Source: Jannaschia sp. GRR-S6-38 (GTDB lineage: Bacteria > Pseudomonadota > Alphaproteobacteria > Rhodobacterales > Rhodobacteraceae). From it: a DNA stretch of 64,000 bases. How positions within the stretch are numbered: the first letter of the stretch is position 1; every line of letters starts with the position of its first letter. The notes beneath the pieces were generated by a model. It saw only the letters and a program-made list of their open reading frames with translations, was not told the DNA's origin and did not search any database. Of this stretch, positions 16,111-25,034 are shown one piece after another. The position numbers were made by a program, and so were the translations under genes. The DNA lies in contig NZ_CP122537.1 of assembly GCF_029853695.1 (NCBI RefSeq), positions 186,001 through 250,000 on the forward strand, given 5' to 3'.

Positions 16111-17058
16111 ATGACCGATTTCCGCGCCACGACCCGCCGGGGGCTGGCCGCGCTGCTCGCCGGAGATCCCGGCGTGCTGGCGCCGGAGGCCGTGTTCGAG
16201 ATGATGGCGCCGGTCGACCGGGTGGACGGGACAGAGGCGATAATGGCCGATGTCGTCGCGCCCCTGCGCGCGGCGCTCTCAGGCCTGCATCCCCGCGACG
16301 AGATTGTCATCGGCGGCGACAGCACCCGCGCGCCGGGCGGGCGCTGGGTCGCCACGTTGGGCCATTACGTCGGCCGCCATGTCGCGCCGCTCTGGGGGGT
16401 CGCGCCCTCCGACCGGTTGGCCTTCCTGCGCGCGGGCGCGTTCCACCAGATCGACGCCGCAGGGCGCATCACCCGGGCGCATGTCATTCTCGACCTGCCC
16501 GACCTCATGCGCCAGGCCGGCCGGGACCCGTTCCCCGAGGGCTTGGGCTCCGAGATGCTCTTTCCCGGCCCCGCGACGCATGACGGCATCTGCCCCGATC
16601 CCGCGGGCGGCGCCGACAGCCTGCGGCTGGTCGAGCGGATGCTGGGCGACCTGCACGTCTTCGATCCCGCCACCGCCGCCTCGCCCGGGCAGATCGGGCC
16701 GGACGGCACCTGGGCCGAGGACTTCCTGTGGTACGGGCCGGGCGGCATCGGCTCGACCTTCCGCTGGGACGGCTTCGTCGATCACCACCGCGCCGCCTTT
16801 CTCGCCGCCTTTCCGGACCGTCGGGGCGGCAACCATTACTGCCGGATCGGCGACGGGCCCTATGCCGCGGTCTCGGGCTGGCCCTCAATGACGATGACCC
16901 ATCGCGGCCCCTATCTCGGCGCCGCGCCCAGCGGGCGCGCGCTCACCCTCCGGGTCATGGATTTCTACCGCTGCGCGCGGGGCCGGATCGCCGAGAATTG
17001 GGTGCTGCTCGACTATGTCGATCTCTGGCGGCAGATGGGCCAGGACATCCTGCGCTGA
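16111..17058 (+). CDS. Double SnoaL/NTF2-like domain protein
   Basis: A 315-residue soluble protein made of two SnoaL/NTF2-like cone-fold domains, about residues 10-135 and 165-310. Each half ends in an aromatic-rich strand: GAFHQIDAAGRITRAHVILDLPDLMRQ in the first, and MDFYRCARGRIAENWVLLDYVDLWRQMG in the second. This fold hosts isomerases, cyclases, dehydratases or binding functions, and the specific activity is unknown. GGAGGG precedes the ATG by 5-6 bases. It is divergent from the ABC binding-protein gene, so it may share that regulation. The repeated D-L-x-R-Q ending of both halves suggests internal duplication. Confidence 0.78.
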   Translation: MTDFRATTRRGLAALLAGDPGVLAPEAVFEMMAPVDRVDGTEAIMADVVAPLRAALSGLHPRDEIVIGGDSTRAPGGRWVATLGHYVGRHVAPLWGVAPSDRLAFLRAGAFHQIDAAGRITRAHVILDLPDLMRQAGRDPFPEGLGSEMLFPGPATHDGICPDPAGGADSLRLVERMLGDLHVFDPATAASPGQIGPDGTWAEDFLWYGPGGIGSTFRWDGFVDHHRAAFLAAFPDRRGGNHYCRIGDGPYAAVSGWPSMTMTHRGPYLGAAPSGRALTLRVMDFYRCARGRIAENWVLLDYVDLWRQMGQDILR

Positions 17059-17125
17059 GCGCGCAGCCGGCTTGCACCGCCCCCTCCCGCGCCCTATCCC
17101 GGCCCCCGAGCCAAGGGAGGCGCGC

Positions 17126-18037
17126 ATGACGACGGCAGTGTTCATCGACGGCGAGGCGGGAACCACCGGCCTGCAGATCCGCGACCGGCTGGCGGGGCGC
17201 GACGACATCCGTCTCGTCCAGCTGGACGAGGCCACGCGCAAGGACGATGCCGCCCGGCGCGACGCCTTCGCCCAAGCCGATGTCGCGATCCTCTGCCTGC
17301 CCGACGACGCCGCCCGCGCCGCCGTGGCGATGGCGGGCGACACGCGCATCATCGACGCCTCGACGGCGCATCGCGTCGCCGCCGACTGGGTTTACGGCAT
17401 GCCGGAACTGCCCGGCCAGCGCGACCGCATCCGCGACGCGCGCCACGTCGCCAATGTCGGCTGTTTCGCCACCGCCGCCATCTCGATGCTGCGGCCGCTG
17501 ACCGATGCCGAGATCCTACCGCCCGATCACGGCGTCGTCCTGACCGGCGTTTCGGGCTACACGGGTGGCGGCAAGGCGCTGATCGCCGAGTTCGAACGCG
17601 GCGCGGCGCCGGCCTATTACCTCTACGCGCTGAGCCAGGGTCACAAGCACCTGCCCGAGATCGCGCGCTATGGCGGGCTCGACCGCAAGCCGCTGTTCCA
17701 GCCGGCCGTCGGGGCCTACGCGCAGGGCATGGCGGTGCAGCTGCACCTGCATGCCGACCTGCTGCCCGGCGGCATCGCCGGCTATGCCCGGATCGAGGCC
17801 GCGCTGCGCGAATTCTACGCGGGCGATCCCTTCGTCTCCGTCGAGATGCCGGGCGAGCGGATCGACCCTCAAGCGCTCAACGGCACCAACCGCATGGCGA
17901 TCAGCGTCCAGGGCGACGGCAATGCCCGCGTGACGGTCGCGGCGGTGCTGGACAACCTGGGCAAAGGCGCCTCGGGGACGGCGGTCCAAAACCTCAACCT
18001 GATGATCGGCGCCGAGGAGACGGCGGGCCTGATCTGA
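17126..18037 (+). CDS. argC: N-acetyl-gamma-glutamyl-phosphate reductase, type 2
   Basis: A 303-residue enzyme of arginine biosynthesis that reduces N-acetylglutamyl phosphate to the semialdehyde with NADPH. The N-terminal Rossmann segment FIDGEAGTTGLQIRDRL is diagnostic of the short type 2 ArgC. The catalytic cysteine is Cys113 in VANVGCFATAAI, and SGYTGGGK and HKHLPEI follow. GGGAGG lies before the ATG at a good distance. No other arg gene is adjacent, which is usual for type 2 argC. Confidence 0.93.
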   Translation: MTTAVFIDGEAGTTGLQIRDRLAGRDDIRLVQLDEATRKDDAARRDAFAQADVAILCLPDDAARAAVAMAGDTRIIDASTAHRVAADWVYGMPELPGQRDRIRDARHVANVGCFATAAISMLRPLTDAEILPPDHGVVLTGVSGYTGGGKALIAEFERGAAPAYYLYALSQGHKHLPEIARYGGLDRKPLFQPAVGAYAQGMAVQLHLHADLLPGGIAGYARIEAALREFYAGDPFVSVEMPGERIDPQALNGTNRMAISVQGDGNARVTVAAVLDNLGKGASGTAVQNLNLMIGAEETAGLI

Positions 18038-18113
18038 GGCCCGTCACCCGATCGTGATTGTCGCGCGGCGCGCGCGCCTTACCATGCGGAATGTCCCAAC
18101 CGGAGCTTCCGCC

Positions 18114-18638
18114 ATGAAGATCGTATCCCTCGCCGCGCTCGCCACCCTCCTGCCGCTCGCGGCCTTCGCCGCCGGGTCCGAACCCGCCACGCAGACCCAG
18201 ACCTCCGCCGATTGCACCGGCGCGCAGGTCTGGGACGCCGACAAGGGCGCATGCGTCGACCCGCAAAGCTCCTCGCTCGACGACGCCACCCGGATCGAGG
18301 CCGCGCGCGAACTGGCGAGCTTCGGCCGGCCCGAAGACGCGCTGCGCGTCCTCGCCGCGCTGGACGCGCCCGAGACGACCGACGCGCTGACCGTTCGCGG
18401 CTTCGCGACGCGCAAGGCGGGCGACCTGCCGCGCGCGATGGTGTTCTACGAGGCGGCACTGTCGCTCGATCCGCAGAACTTCCTCGCGCGCAGCTACATG
18501 GGCCAGGGCCTGGCCGAGGCCGGGCGCATCGACGCGGCGCGCCTGCAGCTTGCCATGATCCGCGAGGCGGGCGGCCGCGGCACCTATCCCGAGCGGATGC
18601 TGGCCCGGACGGTCGAGACCGGGCGCGCCGCTTACTGA
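18114..18638 (+). CDS. Secreted tetratricopeptide-repeat protein
   Basis: A 174-residue protein with a signal peptide (MKIVSLAALATLLPLAAFAAG). A short cysteine-containing segment follows (ADCTGAQVWDADKGACVDP), probably one disulfide, then about three TPR-like helical repeats between residues 65 and 165 (EAARELASFGRPEDALRVL, FATRKAGDLPRAMVFYEAAL, ARSYMGQGLAEAGRIDAARL). It is likely periplasmic, acting as a protein-interaction scaffold; specific role unknown. GGAG precedes the ATG. The next gene is fliG 71 bases downstream on the same strand. Confidence 0.8.
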   Translation: MKIVSLAALATLLPLAAFAAGSEPATQTQTSADCTGAQVWDADKGACVDPQSSSLDDATRIEAARELASFGRPEDALRVLAALDAPETTDALTVRGFATRKAGDLPRAMVFYEAALSLDPQNFLARSYMGQGLAEAGRIDAARLQLAMIREAGGRGTYPERMLARTVETGRAAY

Positions 18639-18709
18639 CGCCCGGCGCAACGCTTCGTTAAGACCCGGGCGGGCATACCGGCCGCACCCAGCCGGAGCCC
18701 GCCCGCGTC

Positions 18710-19765
18710 ATGGATCTTGCCCCGACTTCGATGCCGCCCCCGCCGCCGGGGCGCCGTCTCACGCCGCGCCAGAAGGCGGCGGTCGTGATCCAGCTTCTCG
18801 TCTCCGGCGGGCTCGATCCGGGGCTGCGCGACCTGCCGCCCGACCAGCAGCGCGCGCTCGTCTCCGACATGGCCGGGCTCCGCTTCATCGACCGCGCGAC
18901 GCTGGCCGCGGTCGTGGCCGAATTCGCCGCCGAGCTCGATTCGATCGGCCTGCATTTTCCCCGCGATCCGGCCAAGGTGATCGCCCGTCTCGACGCGGCC
19001 CTCGCCCCCGAGGTGCTGGAGAGCCTCGTCGCCGATCTGGGCCTCGACCCGCCGGCCGGCGACGCGATCTGGCAGGACGTGGCGGGCCAGCCCGACGAGG
19101 GGCTCGTCGCCATCATGGCCCATGAAAGCGAGGAGGTCTGCGCGGTCCTTCTGTCGAAGCTGCCGCCGCCCCGCGCCGCCGGCCTGCTCGCGCTGATGGA
19201 CAAGCCGCGCGCCGAGGCCATCGCCGCCGCCTTCGCCCGCACCGAGGAGGTGACGCCCGACGCCGTCGCCCGGATCGGCCGCGCGCTGGGCCTGCAATCC
19301 TCGAACGTGCCCGCCCCGGCCTTCGCCGGCGACAGCGTGGCGCGCGTGGGCCAGATCCTGAACGCCGCGACCTCGGGCCTGCGCCGCGACCTGATGGACC
19401 GGCTCGATGCCGTCGACGCCCCCTTCGCCGCCCGCGTTCGCGCGGCCGTCTTCAGCTTCGAGAACATTCCCGATCGCGTCGATCCCCGGGACGTGCCGAA
19501 AGTCCTGCGCGGGGTGGAAAACGCGCAGGTCGTCGCCGCGATCGGCGGGGCGGGCGAGGCGATGGCGCCGGTGGTCGATTTTATCCTCGGCGCGATCTCC
19601 AGCCGCCTTGCCGACCAGATCCGCGACGAGATCGCCGAACGCGGAAAGATCGCACCCGACGAGGCGGAGGCCGCGATGGCCGCCGTGGTCGCCTCAATCC
19701 GCGAGTTGGAGGAGGCGGGGGAGATCATGCTGGTCGTGGCGGGCGAGGCGGACGAGACGGAGTGA
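18710..19765 (+). CDS. fliG: Flagellar motor switch protein FliG
   Basis: A 351-residue protein matching FliG over middle and C-terminal domains. The C-terminal torque domain is clear: FENIPDRVDPRDVPKVLRGVE, then ISSRLADQIRDEIAERG, then EEAGEIML. The middle-domain EHPQ motif, which contacts FliM, appears degenerate here as AHES in MAHESEEVCAVLLSKL. FliG sits on the cytoplasmic face of the flagellar rotor and couples it to the stator. No other flagellar gene is in the window. A 9-bp hairpin follows, suggesting a single-gene or TPR-fliG transcript. Confidence 0.85.
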   Translation: MDLAPTSMPPPPPGRRLTPRQKAAVVIQLLVSGGLDPGLRDLPPDQQRALVSDMAGLRFIDRATLAAVVAEFAAELDSIGLHFPRDPAKVIARLDAALAPEVLESLVADLGLDPPAGDAIWQDVAGQPDEGLVAIMAHESEEVCAVLLSKLPPPRAAGLLALMDKPRAEAIAAAFARTEEVTPDAVARIGRALGLQSSNVPAPAFAGDSVARVGQILNAATSGLRRDLMDRLDAVDAPFAARVRAAVFSFENIPDRVDPRDVPKVLRGVENAQVVAAIGGAGEAMAPVVDFILGAISSRLADQIRDEIAERGKIAPDEAEAAMAAVVASIRELEEAGEIMLVVAGEADETE

Positions 19766-19792
19766 CCCCCGACCCCGGGGCGCGCCCATCCG

Positions 19793-19819
19793 CGCGCGGC
19801 GGGGCCGGGGCGCCGCGCG
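19793..19819 (+). terminator. GC hairpin downstream of fliG
   Basis: Arms 19793-19801 and 19811-19819 pair over 9 bp with a 9-nt loop, 28 bases past the fliG stop. No T-run follows, so termination strength is uncertain. Confidence 0.45.
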
Positions 19820-20378
19820 ATCCCGTCGGGGCTTTGATGCGGCTGGTCCCCCCGCTTTGTCGCAACGCATAGGCAAGGTTTCTCCAAGATCTGGCGGCGC
19901 TCCTCCGAAGCGAGCCCGGCGGATCCGGTATGTGGCGCGTCCTGTCTGGCCGCCGTCGTCACCGCTGGGCCATCGGGACCGGGAGGTGACCATGGCGGCG
20001 GGGCCCCGGCCCCCTTGGCTGAATCCGCCCACCGCGTGCGCCGACGCGTCGCCCCAGCATCCTCCGTGGCCCGGCTTCCGGAGCCCCCTGCCGTGCAGCG
20101 GGCCACCCGCTCCCCCCATCTGCGAGCGACCCGACAACCCCATGCGGCCCGCGGGCGTCGGCTCAACGCCAACCGCTCGAACGAAGCACCCGATTGCGCC
20201 GAACCGCGTTCGTCTCCCCCGCCCTGCCCGCGCCAACGGCCGGCGGCGCCTGCCCGTCGCCCCACCCGCAGCCACATCGCCGCGACAGCCCCCGGCAACC
20301 GCCTTGCCTCCGCCGCACGGTCCCGCGACTGTTCCCGCGCCCGGGGCGCGCTAGCTCGCAGCCTCGAAGGGAGGCGGT
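19820..20378. other. Gene-free stretch
   Basis: Between the fliG hairpin and the exonuclease gene I find no frame on either strand with a recognisable protein and no tRNA, riboswitch or housekeeping RNA. The open frames present are GC-driven shadows. The last 30 bases hold the AAGGGAGG ribosome site of the next gene. An unrecognised small RNA or a decayed gene is possible. Confidence 0.5.
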
Positions 20379-21383
20379 ATGGTTCTGGAATTCACCGATG
20401 ACGGCATCTGGTGCCCCGCGGGCGGGTTCCATATCGATCCGTGGCGCCCGGTCGACCGCGCGCTCGTCACGCATGGCCATGCCGATCACGCCTATCCCGG
20501 CCACCGCCGCTACCTCGCCACCGATGCCGCCCTGCCCGTCATGCGCCACCGCCTGGGCGACATCACCGCCGAGGGCATCGCCTTCGGCGAGACGCGCGAG
20601 ATCGGCGGCGTCCGCGTCAGCTTCCACCCCGCCGGCCACGTCCCCGGCAGCGCGCAGATCCGTGTCGAGCACAAGGGCGAGGTCTGGGTGGTCTCGGGCG
20701 ACTACAAGACCGCGCCAGACGCGCTGTCCGAGCCGTGGGAGCCCGTGCGCTGCCACGCCTTCATCACCGAATGCACCTTCGGCCTGCCGGTCTTCGACTG
20801 GGCCCCCGAGACCGAACTGCGCGCCCAGATCGACGACTGGTGGCGCGCCAATCGCGACGCCGGGCGGTTCTCGCTTATCGGGGCCTATTCGCTCGGCAAG
20901 GCGCAGCGGGTGATGACGATGGTCGACCCGTCGATCGGCCCGATCCTGACCCATGGCGCCGTCGAGAACACCAACGAGGTGCTGCGCGCGCAGGGCGTGG
21001 AGCTGCCCGCCACGATCCGCGTCACCGCCGAGACCGACCTGAAGGCCCATGCCGGCGCGCTGGTGATCGCGCCGCCCGGCGCGCTGGCGCAGCCCTGGGC
21101 GCGGCGCTTCGGCCGGGCCAGCCAGGGCATCGCCTCGGGCTGGATGGCGTTGCGCGGGGTGCGCCGCCGGCGGTCCGCCGACCGCGGCTTCGTCGTCAGC
21201 GACCATGCCGACTGGAAGGGGCTGAACGCGGCCGTGAAGGAAACCGGGGCCAGCCGCATCTTCGCCACCCACGGCTATACCAGCACCTTCCGCGACTGGC
21301 TGGAAAGCCAGGGCTACGAGGCGCGGATCGTGCAGACCGAGTTCGGCGACGAACTCCTCGAGACCGAGGAGGCCGAGGCATGA
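20379..21383 (+). CDS. Ligase-associated DNA exonuclease (metallo-beta-lactamase fold)
   Basis: A 334-residue enzyme of the MBL/beta-CASP-related exonuclease family that is typically encoded beside bacterial ATP-dependent DNA ligases. The metal motif H-x-H-x-D-H is at residues 32-37 (THGHADHAYPG). Further ligands appear in HPAGHVPGSAQ, SGDYKTAPDALSEPWEP and SDHADWKGL near the C terminus. It probably trims DNA ends before ligation. Its TGA overlaps the ATG of the next gene, starting a three-gene overlapping operon. Confidence 0.9.
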   Translation: MVLEFTDDGIWCPAGGFHIDPWRPVDRALVTHGHADHAYPGHRRYLATDAALPVMRHRLGDITAEGIAFGETREIGGVRVSFHPAGHVPGSAQIRVEHKGEVWVVSGDYKTAPDALSEPWEPVRCHAFITECTFGLPVFDWAPETELRAQIDDWWRANRDAGRFSLIGAYSLGKAQRVMTMVDPSIGPILTHGAVENTNEVLRAQGVELPATIRVTAETDLKAHAGALVIAPPGALAQPWARRFGRASQGIASGWMALRGVRRRRSADRGFVVSDHADWKGLNAAVKETGASRIFATHGYTSTFRDWLESQGYEARIVQTEFGDELLETEEAEA

Positions 21384-22249
21384 GCGGCGGGTCCTGGCGC
21401 GACCGGGCGCTGGTCCTGTCGGCGCGCTACGGCGCCCGGCCCTTCCTCGCGCTGCCCTTGCCCTGGACGGTGCAGCGGCTGGGCATGACGCTGGCCGCGC
21501 CCCGGCCGCTGCGGGCGCCGGGCATCCACGAGGCGCAGGCGCGCATCGCCGGCCTGCCCTGCCTGACCGTGGCGCCCGAGAAGCCCGCGGGCACGCTGGT
21601 CTGGCTGCATGGCGGCGCCTTCGTCATCGGCTCGCCCCGCAACTATCGCAGCCTCGCCCACGGGCTCGCCGCGCGGACGGGATATCGCGTGATCCTGCCC
21701 GATTACCGTCTCGCGCCCGAGCATCCCTTCCCCGCGGGGCTGGAGGATTGCGTGGCCGTCCTGCGCGCCGTGGCCGCGGACGGGCCCTTCGCGCTGGGCG
21801 GCGACAGCGCGGGCGGCACGCTGGCGCTGGCCGCGCTGGGACTGCTCCTGCCCGAAGGCGTGCGCCCGACCCATCTCGTCCTCGCCTCGCCCGCCTGCGA
21901 CCTGCGGCCCGACCGCGCCGCGCCGCCGGATTGCGACGAGATGCTGTTGCCCCAGCGGCTGCTGCGGCGCGCGGCGCGCGACTATCTCGCGGGGGCCGAT
22001 CCGACCGATCCGCGCGCCTCGCCGATCCGCGCGCGCTTCGCGGGCGCGCCGCCCGTCCTGATCCAGGCCGCGCGGGGCGAGTACCTCGAACGCGACGCCG
22101 ACGCGATCGCCGCGCGGCTGCGCGAGTTCGGCGCGCCGGTCCGCGTCGAGAAGGAAGCCGGCGTCCCGCATGTCTGGCAGCTGGCCGTGGGCCGCACGCC
22201 CAAGGCCGACCGCGCCGTCGACGCCATGGCCGCGTTCCTTCGCACATGA
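21380..22249 (+). CDS. Alpha/beta hydrolase, HSL/esterase family
   Basis: A 289-residue protein of the hormone-sensitive-lipase-like family. It has the oxyanion motif LHGGAFVIG, the nucleophile motif GGDSAGG, DPRASPI with the catalytic Asp region, and the catalytic His in VPHVWQ. It is an intact carboxylesterase-type enzyme with no signal peptide. ATGA overlaps on both sides tie it to the exonuclease and ligase genes, a placement I recall from other Rhodobacteraceae, but a DNA-repair role is not known. Confidence 0.87.
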   Translation: MSGGSWRDRALVLSARYGARPFLALPLPWTVQRLGMTLAAPRPLRAPGIHEAQARIAGLPCLTVAPEKPAGTLVWLHGGAFVIGSPRNYRSLAHGLAARTGYRVILPDYRLAPEHPFPAGLEDCVAVLRAVAADGPFALGGDSAGGTLALAALGLLLPEGVRPTHLVLASPACDLRPDRAAPPDCDEMLLPQRLLRRAARDYLAGADPTDPRASPIRARFAGAPPVLIQAARGEYLERDADAIAARLREFGAPVRVEKEAGVPHVWQLAVGRTPKADRAVDAMAAFLRT

Positions 22250-23844
22250 AGCGCTTCGCCGCCCTCTTCACCGCGCTGGACCAGACCACCAAGACCGGCG
22301 CCAAGACCGAGGCGCTGGCCGCATATTTCCGCGAGGCGCCGGATGCCGACCGGCTCTGGACCATCGCGCTTCTGTCGGGGCGCCGGCCCAAGCGCACGGT
22401 GACGGCCACGCGGCTGGCCGAATGGGCGGCCGAGATCGCGGGCCTGCCGATGTGGCTGTTCCGCGCCAGCTACGACGTGGTGGGCGACCTGGCCGAGACG
22501 ATCCACCTCGTCCTGCCCGACCCGAAGGACAGGTCCGAGCGCAGCCTCGCCGACTGGATCGGCGAGATCCGCGCGCTCTCGAAGGCCGAGGAGCCCGAGA
22601 AGCGCCGCGTGATCGAGGCCGCCTGGGACCAGCTCGCCGGGGCGGAGCGCTTCGTCTTCAACAAGCTCATCACCGGCGGCTTCCGCGTGGGCGTCAGCCA
22701 GAAGCTGATGACCCGCGCGCTGGCGCAGGCCACCGGGATCGCGGAGGCCGAGCTCGCCCACCGCCTGATGGGCGGCTGGACGCCCGAGGCCACGAGCTAC
22801 GCCGCGCTGATCGAGGCCCCGGACCCGGAGGCCGATCTCAGTCGCCCCTATCCGTTCTGCCTGGCCTACGGAGTCGAGGACGGGCCCGAGGCGCTGGGCG
22901 ATCCCGACGACTGGCTGGCGGAGTGGAAATGGGACGGCATCCGCGGCCAGCTCATCCTGCGCGGCGGCCAGCACCATCTCTGGAGCCGGGGCGAGGAGCT
23001 GATGACCGACCGCTTCCCCGAATTCGCCCGCGCGGTCGATTTCCTGCCCGACGGCACGGTGCTCGACGGCGAGGTGCTGGTCTGGGACGCCGCTGCCGCG
23101 ATGCCGCGCAGCTTCGCCGCGCTGCAGCCCCGGATCGGGCGCAAGACCGTTCCGAAAAAGCTGCTGGCCGAGGCGCCGGTGATCCTGCGCGCCTACGACC
23201 TGCTGGAGCATGCGGGCGAGGATATTCGCGCCCGCCCCTTTGCCGAGCGCCGCGAACGGCTGGAGGCGCTCGCCGCCGACCTGCCCGCGGACGCGCCGGT
23301 CAACCTCTCGCGGCTGGCCCCTTTCGACGATTGGGACGCGCTGGGCGAAATTCGCGCCGCCGCGCGCGAGGCCGGCGCCGAGGGGATGATGCTCAAGCGC
23401 AAGGCCAGCCCCTACCATGTCGGCCGCAAGAAGGGCGATTGGTGGAAATGGAAGCTAGACCCGCTGACCATCGACGCGGTCATGGTCTACGCGCAGGCCG
23501 GTCACGGCCGACGGGCGAATCTCTACACCGACTTCACCTTCGCCGTCTGGAAGGGAAACGAGCTCGTGCCCTTCACGAAGGCCTATTCCGGCCTCACGGA
23601 CGCGGAATTCCGCCAGATCACCCATTGGGTCCGCCGCAACACGCTGCAGCGCTTCGGGCCGGTGCGGCAGGTGCCGCCCGAACAGGTGTTCGAAATCGGT
23701 TTCGAAGGCATCCAGCGCTCGACCCGGCACAAATCTGGCGTCGCGCTGCGCTTTCCACGCATGCTGCGCTGGCGGCGGGACAAGCCCGGCCAGGAGGCCA
23801 ATACCCACGGCGATTTGTTGCAGATGCTGGAACAATACGGCTGA
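22246..23844 (+). CDS. ATP-dependent DNA ligase (ligase-associated damage-response type)
   Basis: A 532-residue ligase with three domains: an N-terminal DNA-binding helical domain (1-200), the adenylation domain with motif I K-W-D-G at Lys228 (EWKWDGIRG), and motif V as WWKWKLDP. A C-terminal OB domain follows, ending with QRSTRHKSGVALRFPRMLRWR. It seals nicks using ATP, and family members are linked to cisplatin or general damage response. The start overlaps the esterase stop. The helicase (Lhr type) and the small phosphoesterase that often complete this module are not present downstream. Confidence 0.92.
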   Translation: MKRFAALFTALDQTTKTGAKTEALAAYFREAPDADRLWTIALLSGRRPKRTVTATRLAEWAAEIAGLPMWLFRASYDVVGDLAETIHLVLPDPKDRSERSLADWIGEIRALSKAEEPEKRRVIEAAWDQLAGAERFVFNKLITGGFRVGVSQKLMTRALAQATGIAEAELAHRLMGGWTPEATSYAALIEAPDPEADLSRPYPFCLAYGVEDGPEALGDPDDWLAEWKWDGIRGQLILRGGQHHLWSRGEELMTDRFPEFARAVDFLPDGTVLDGEVLVWDAAAAMPRSFAALQPRIGRKTVPKKLLAEAPVILRAYDLLEHAGEDIRARPFAERRERLEALAADLPADAPVNLSRLAPFDDWDALGEIRAAAREAGAEGMMLKRKASPYHVGRKKGDWWKWKLDPLTIDAVMVYAQAGHGRRANLYTDFTFAVWKGNELVPFTKAYSGLTDAEFRQITHWVRRNTLQRFGPVRQVPPEQVFEIGFEGIQRSTRHKSGVALRFPRMLRWRRDKPGQEANTHGDLLQMLEQYG

Positions 23845-23928
23845 ACTTTGCCGGTTTTGACGACAATCAATTCTTCGGGTTTCGAATGTGTTAGGGTGCC
23901 AAGCGTCAGACCTGAGGGAGGAAAGACC

Positions 23929-24114
23929 ATGCTTCGTCAAAGCGACGTCATTCGGCACGCCCGTCAGTTGCACGAGGTGGCCGGACCACGGGCCGAAGCC
24001 ATCGCGGCCCAGCGCGCCGCCGAGGAGAAGGCCGAGGGCCATCTCGAGAACCAGAAGGCGTGGGATCGTATCCGTCTCGTGCTGCGCCAGCAGAACGGGC
24101 CGCGCCAGACCTGA
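23929..24114 (+). CDS. Small conserved alphaproteobacterial protein (61 aa)
   Basis: A 61-residue, mostly helical, charged protein starting MLRQSDVIRHARQLHEV, with an Ala/Glu-rich centre and WDRIRLVLRQQ at the end. I recall similar short proteins in Rhodobacteraceae without assigned function. A strong GGGAGG lies eight bases before the ATG. A plausible -35 TTGACG is at about 23857, but no convincing -10 follows. The spacing from the ligase suggests its own promoter. Confidence 0.72.
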   Translation: MLRQSDVIRHARQLHEVAGPRAEAIAAQRAAEEKAEGHLENQKAWDRIRLVLRQQNGPRQT

Positions 24115-24155
24115 GCTTCTGGACGCTCTGGGGCCGCAGGCCCAGCCTGCGGCGC

Positions 24156-25034
24156 ATGGCCCTGCCCCGCTCCGCCCCGCCCCCCGATCCAATCGCGCCC
24201 GATCGCCCCGCGCCGGCGGGCACCTGCGACACGCATATTCACCTGCTTGGCGCGGCGGGCGAAGCGGAACTGTGGGACAAGCGCGCCGAGGATCCCGCGG
24301 ACGGCTGGGATTTCGACGCCTATCTCGACGCCTATCGCGTGCAGATGGCCGCGCTGGGGATCGAGCGGACGGTGATCGTCCAGTCGATCCTCTTCGGCAC
24401 CGACAACAGCCTCGTGGCGCGCGGCATCGAGGCGCTGGGCCGCGAGACGACGCGCGGCATCGGGCTGGTGGACGACGCGGCCAGCGACGCCGATCTCGAC
24501 GATCTGGTGGCGCAGGGGATCGAGGGCGTGCGGCTCAACTACGTCCATGGCGGCGTGCTGAGCTGGGAGGGCGTCGAGGCGATGGCCCCGCGCCTCGCGG
24601 ATCGCGGGCTGCACGTCCAGATGCTGCTGCGCGCCGATCGCCACATGGCCGATCTCGCCCCCCGCATCCGCGCCCTGCCGGTGCCGATGGTGCTCGATCA
24701 CATCGGCTGGCCGGATCTCGCCGCGGGGATCGACGAGCCGGGCTTCCGCGCGCTGCGCGACACGCTCGATCACGGCAATCTCTGGGTGAAGCTCTCGGCG
24801 CTCTATCGCCATTGCCCCGCGCCCTTCGACGCCGCCGACGCGCATGTGGCCGCGCTTCTCGAGGCCAACCCGCTGCGCTGTCTCTGGGGCTCGGACTGGC
24901 CGCATATCATGCTGGGCGACGCGCGGGCCGCCCCGGCGGCGGTGGCGCTCGATGCGCTGGACCGGGTCTGCCCCGACGACGACACCCGCGAGGCCGTGCT
25001 GGTGCGCAATCCCGCCCGGCTCTTCGGGTTCTGA
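24156..25034 (+). CDS. Amidohydrolase of the 2-pyrone-4,6-dicarboxylate lactonase-like family
   Basis: A 292-residue TIM-barrel hydrolase (COG3618 type). The N-terminal metal motif is CDTHIHLLG, then IVQSILFGTDNS, GIEGVRLNY, MVLDHIGWPD and the C-terminal LWGSDWPHIM with the conserved Asp. Family members hydrolyse lactones (PDC lactonase, sugar lactonases). The ATG at 24156 is chosen because the family domain starts about 20 residues later; upstream frame lacks homology. Its stop overlaps the next start (TGATG). Substrate unknown. Confidence 0.85.
   Translation: MALPRSAPPPDPIAPDRPAPAGTCDTHIHLLGAAGEAELWDKRAEDPADGWDFDAYLDAYRVQMAALGIERTVIVQSILFGTDNSLVARGIEALGRETTRGIGLVDDAASDADLDDLVAQGIEGVRLNYVHGGVLSWEGVEAMAPRLADRGLHVQMLLRADRHMADLAPRIRALPVPMVLDHIGWPDLAAGIDEPGFRALRDTLDHGNLWVKLSALYRHCPAPFDAADAHVAALLEANPLRCLWGSDWPHIMLGDARAAPAAVALDALDRVCPDDDTREAVLVRNPARLFGF

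Noticed and set aside
20150..20215. Possible tRNA or tRNA remnant in the gene-free stretch
   Set aside because: The translated minus strand superficially resembles frames seen across tRNA genes, but no T-loop consensus, acceptor stem or anticodon arm can be folded.
19694..20275. Minus-strand frame of about 193 codons in the gene-free stretch
   Set aside because: Its translation is Arg/Gly-rich and low complexity, it runs into fliG antisense, and no start site or family is recognisable.
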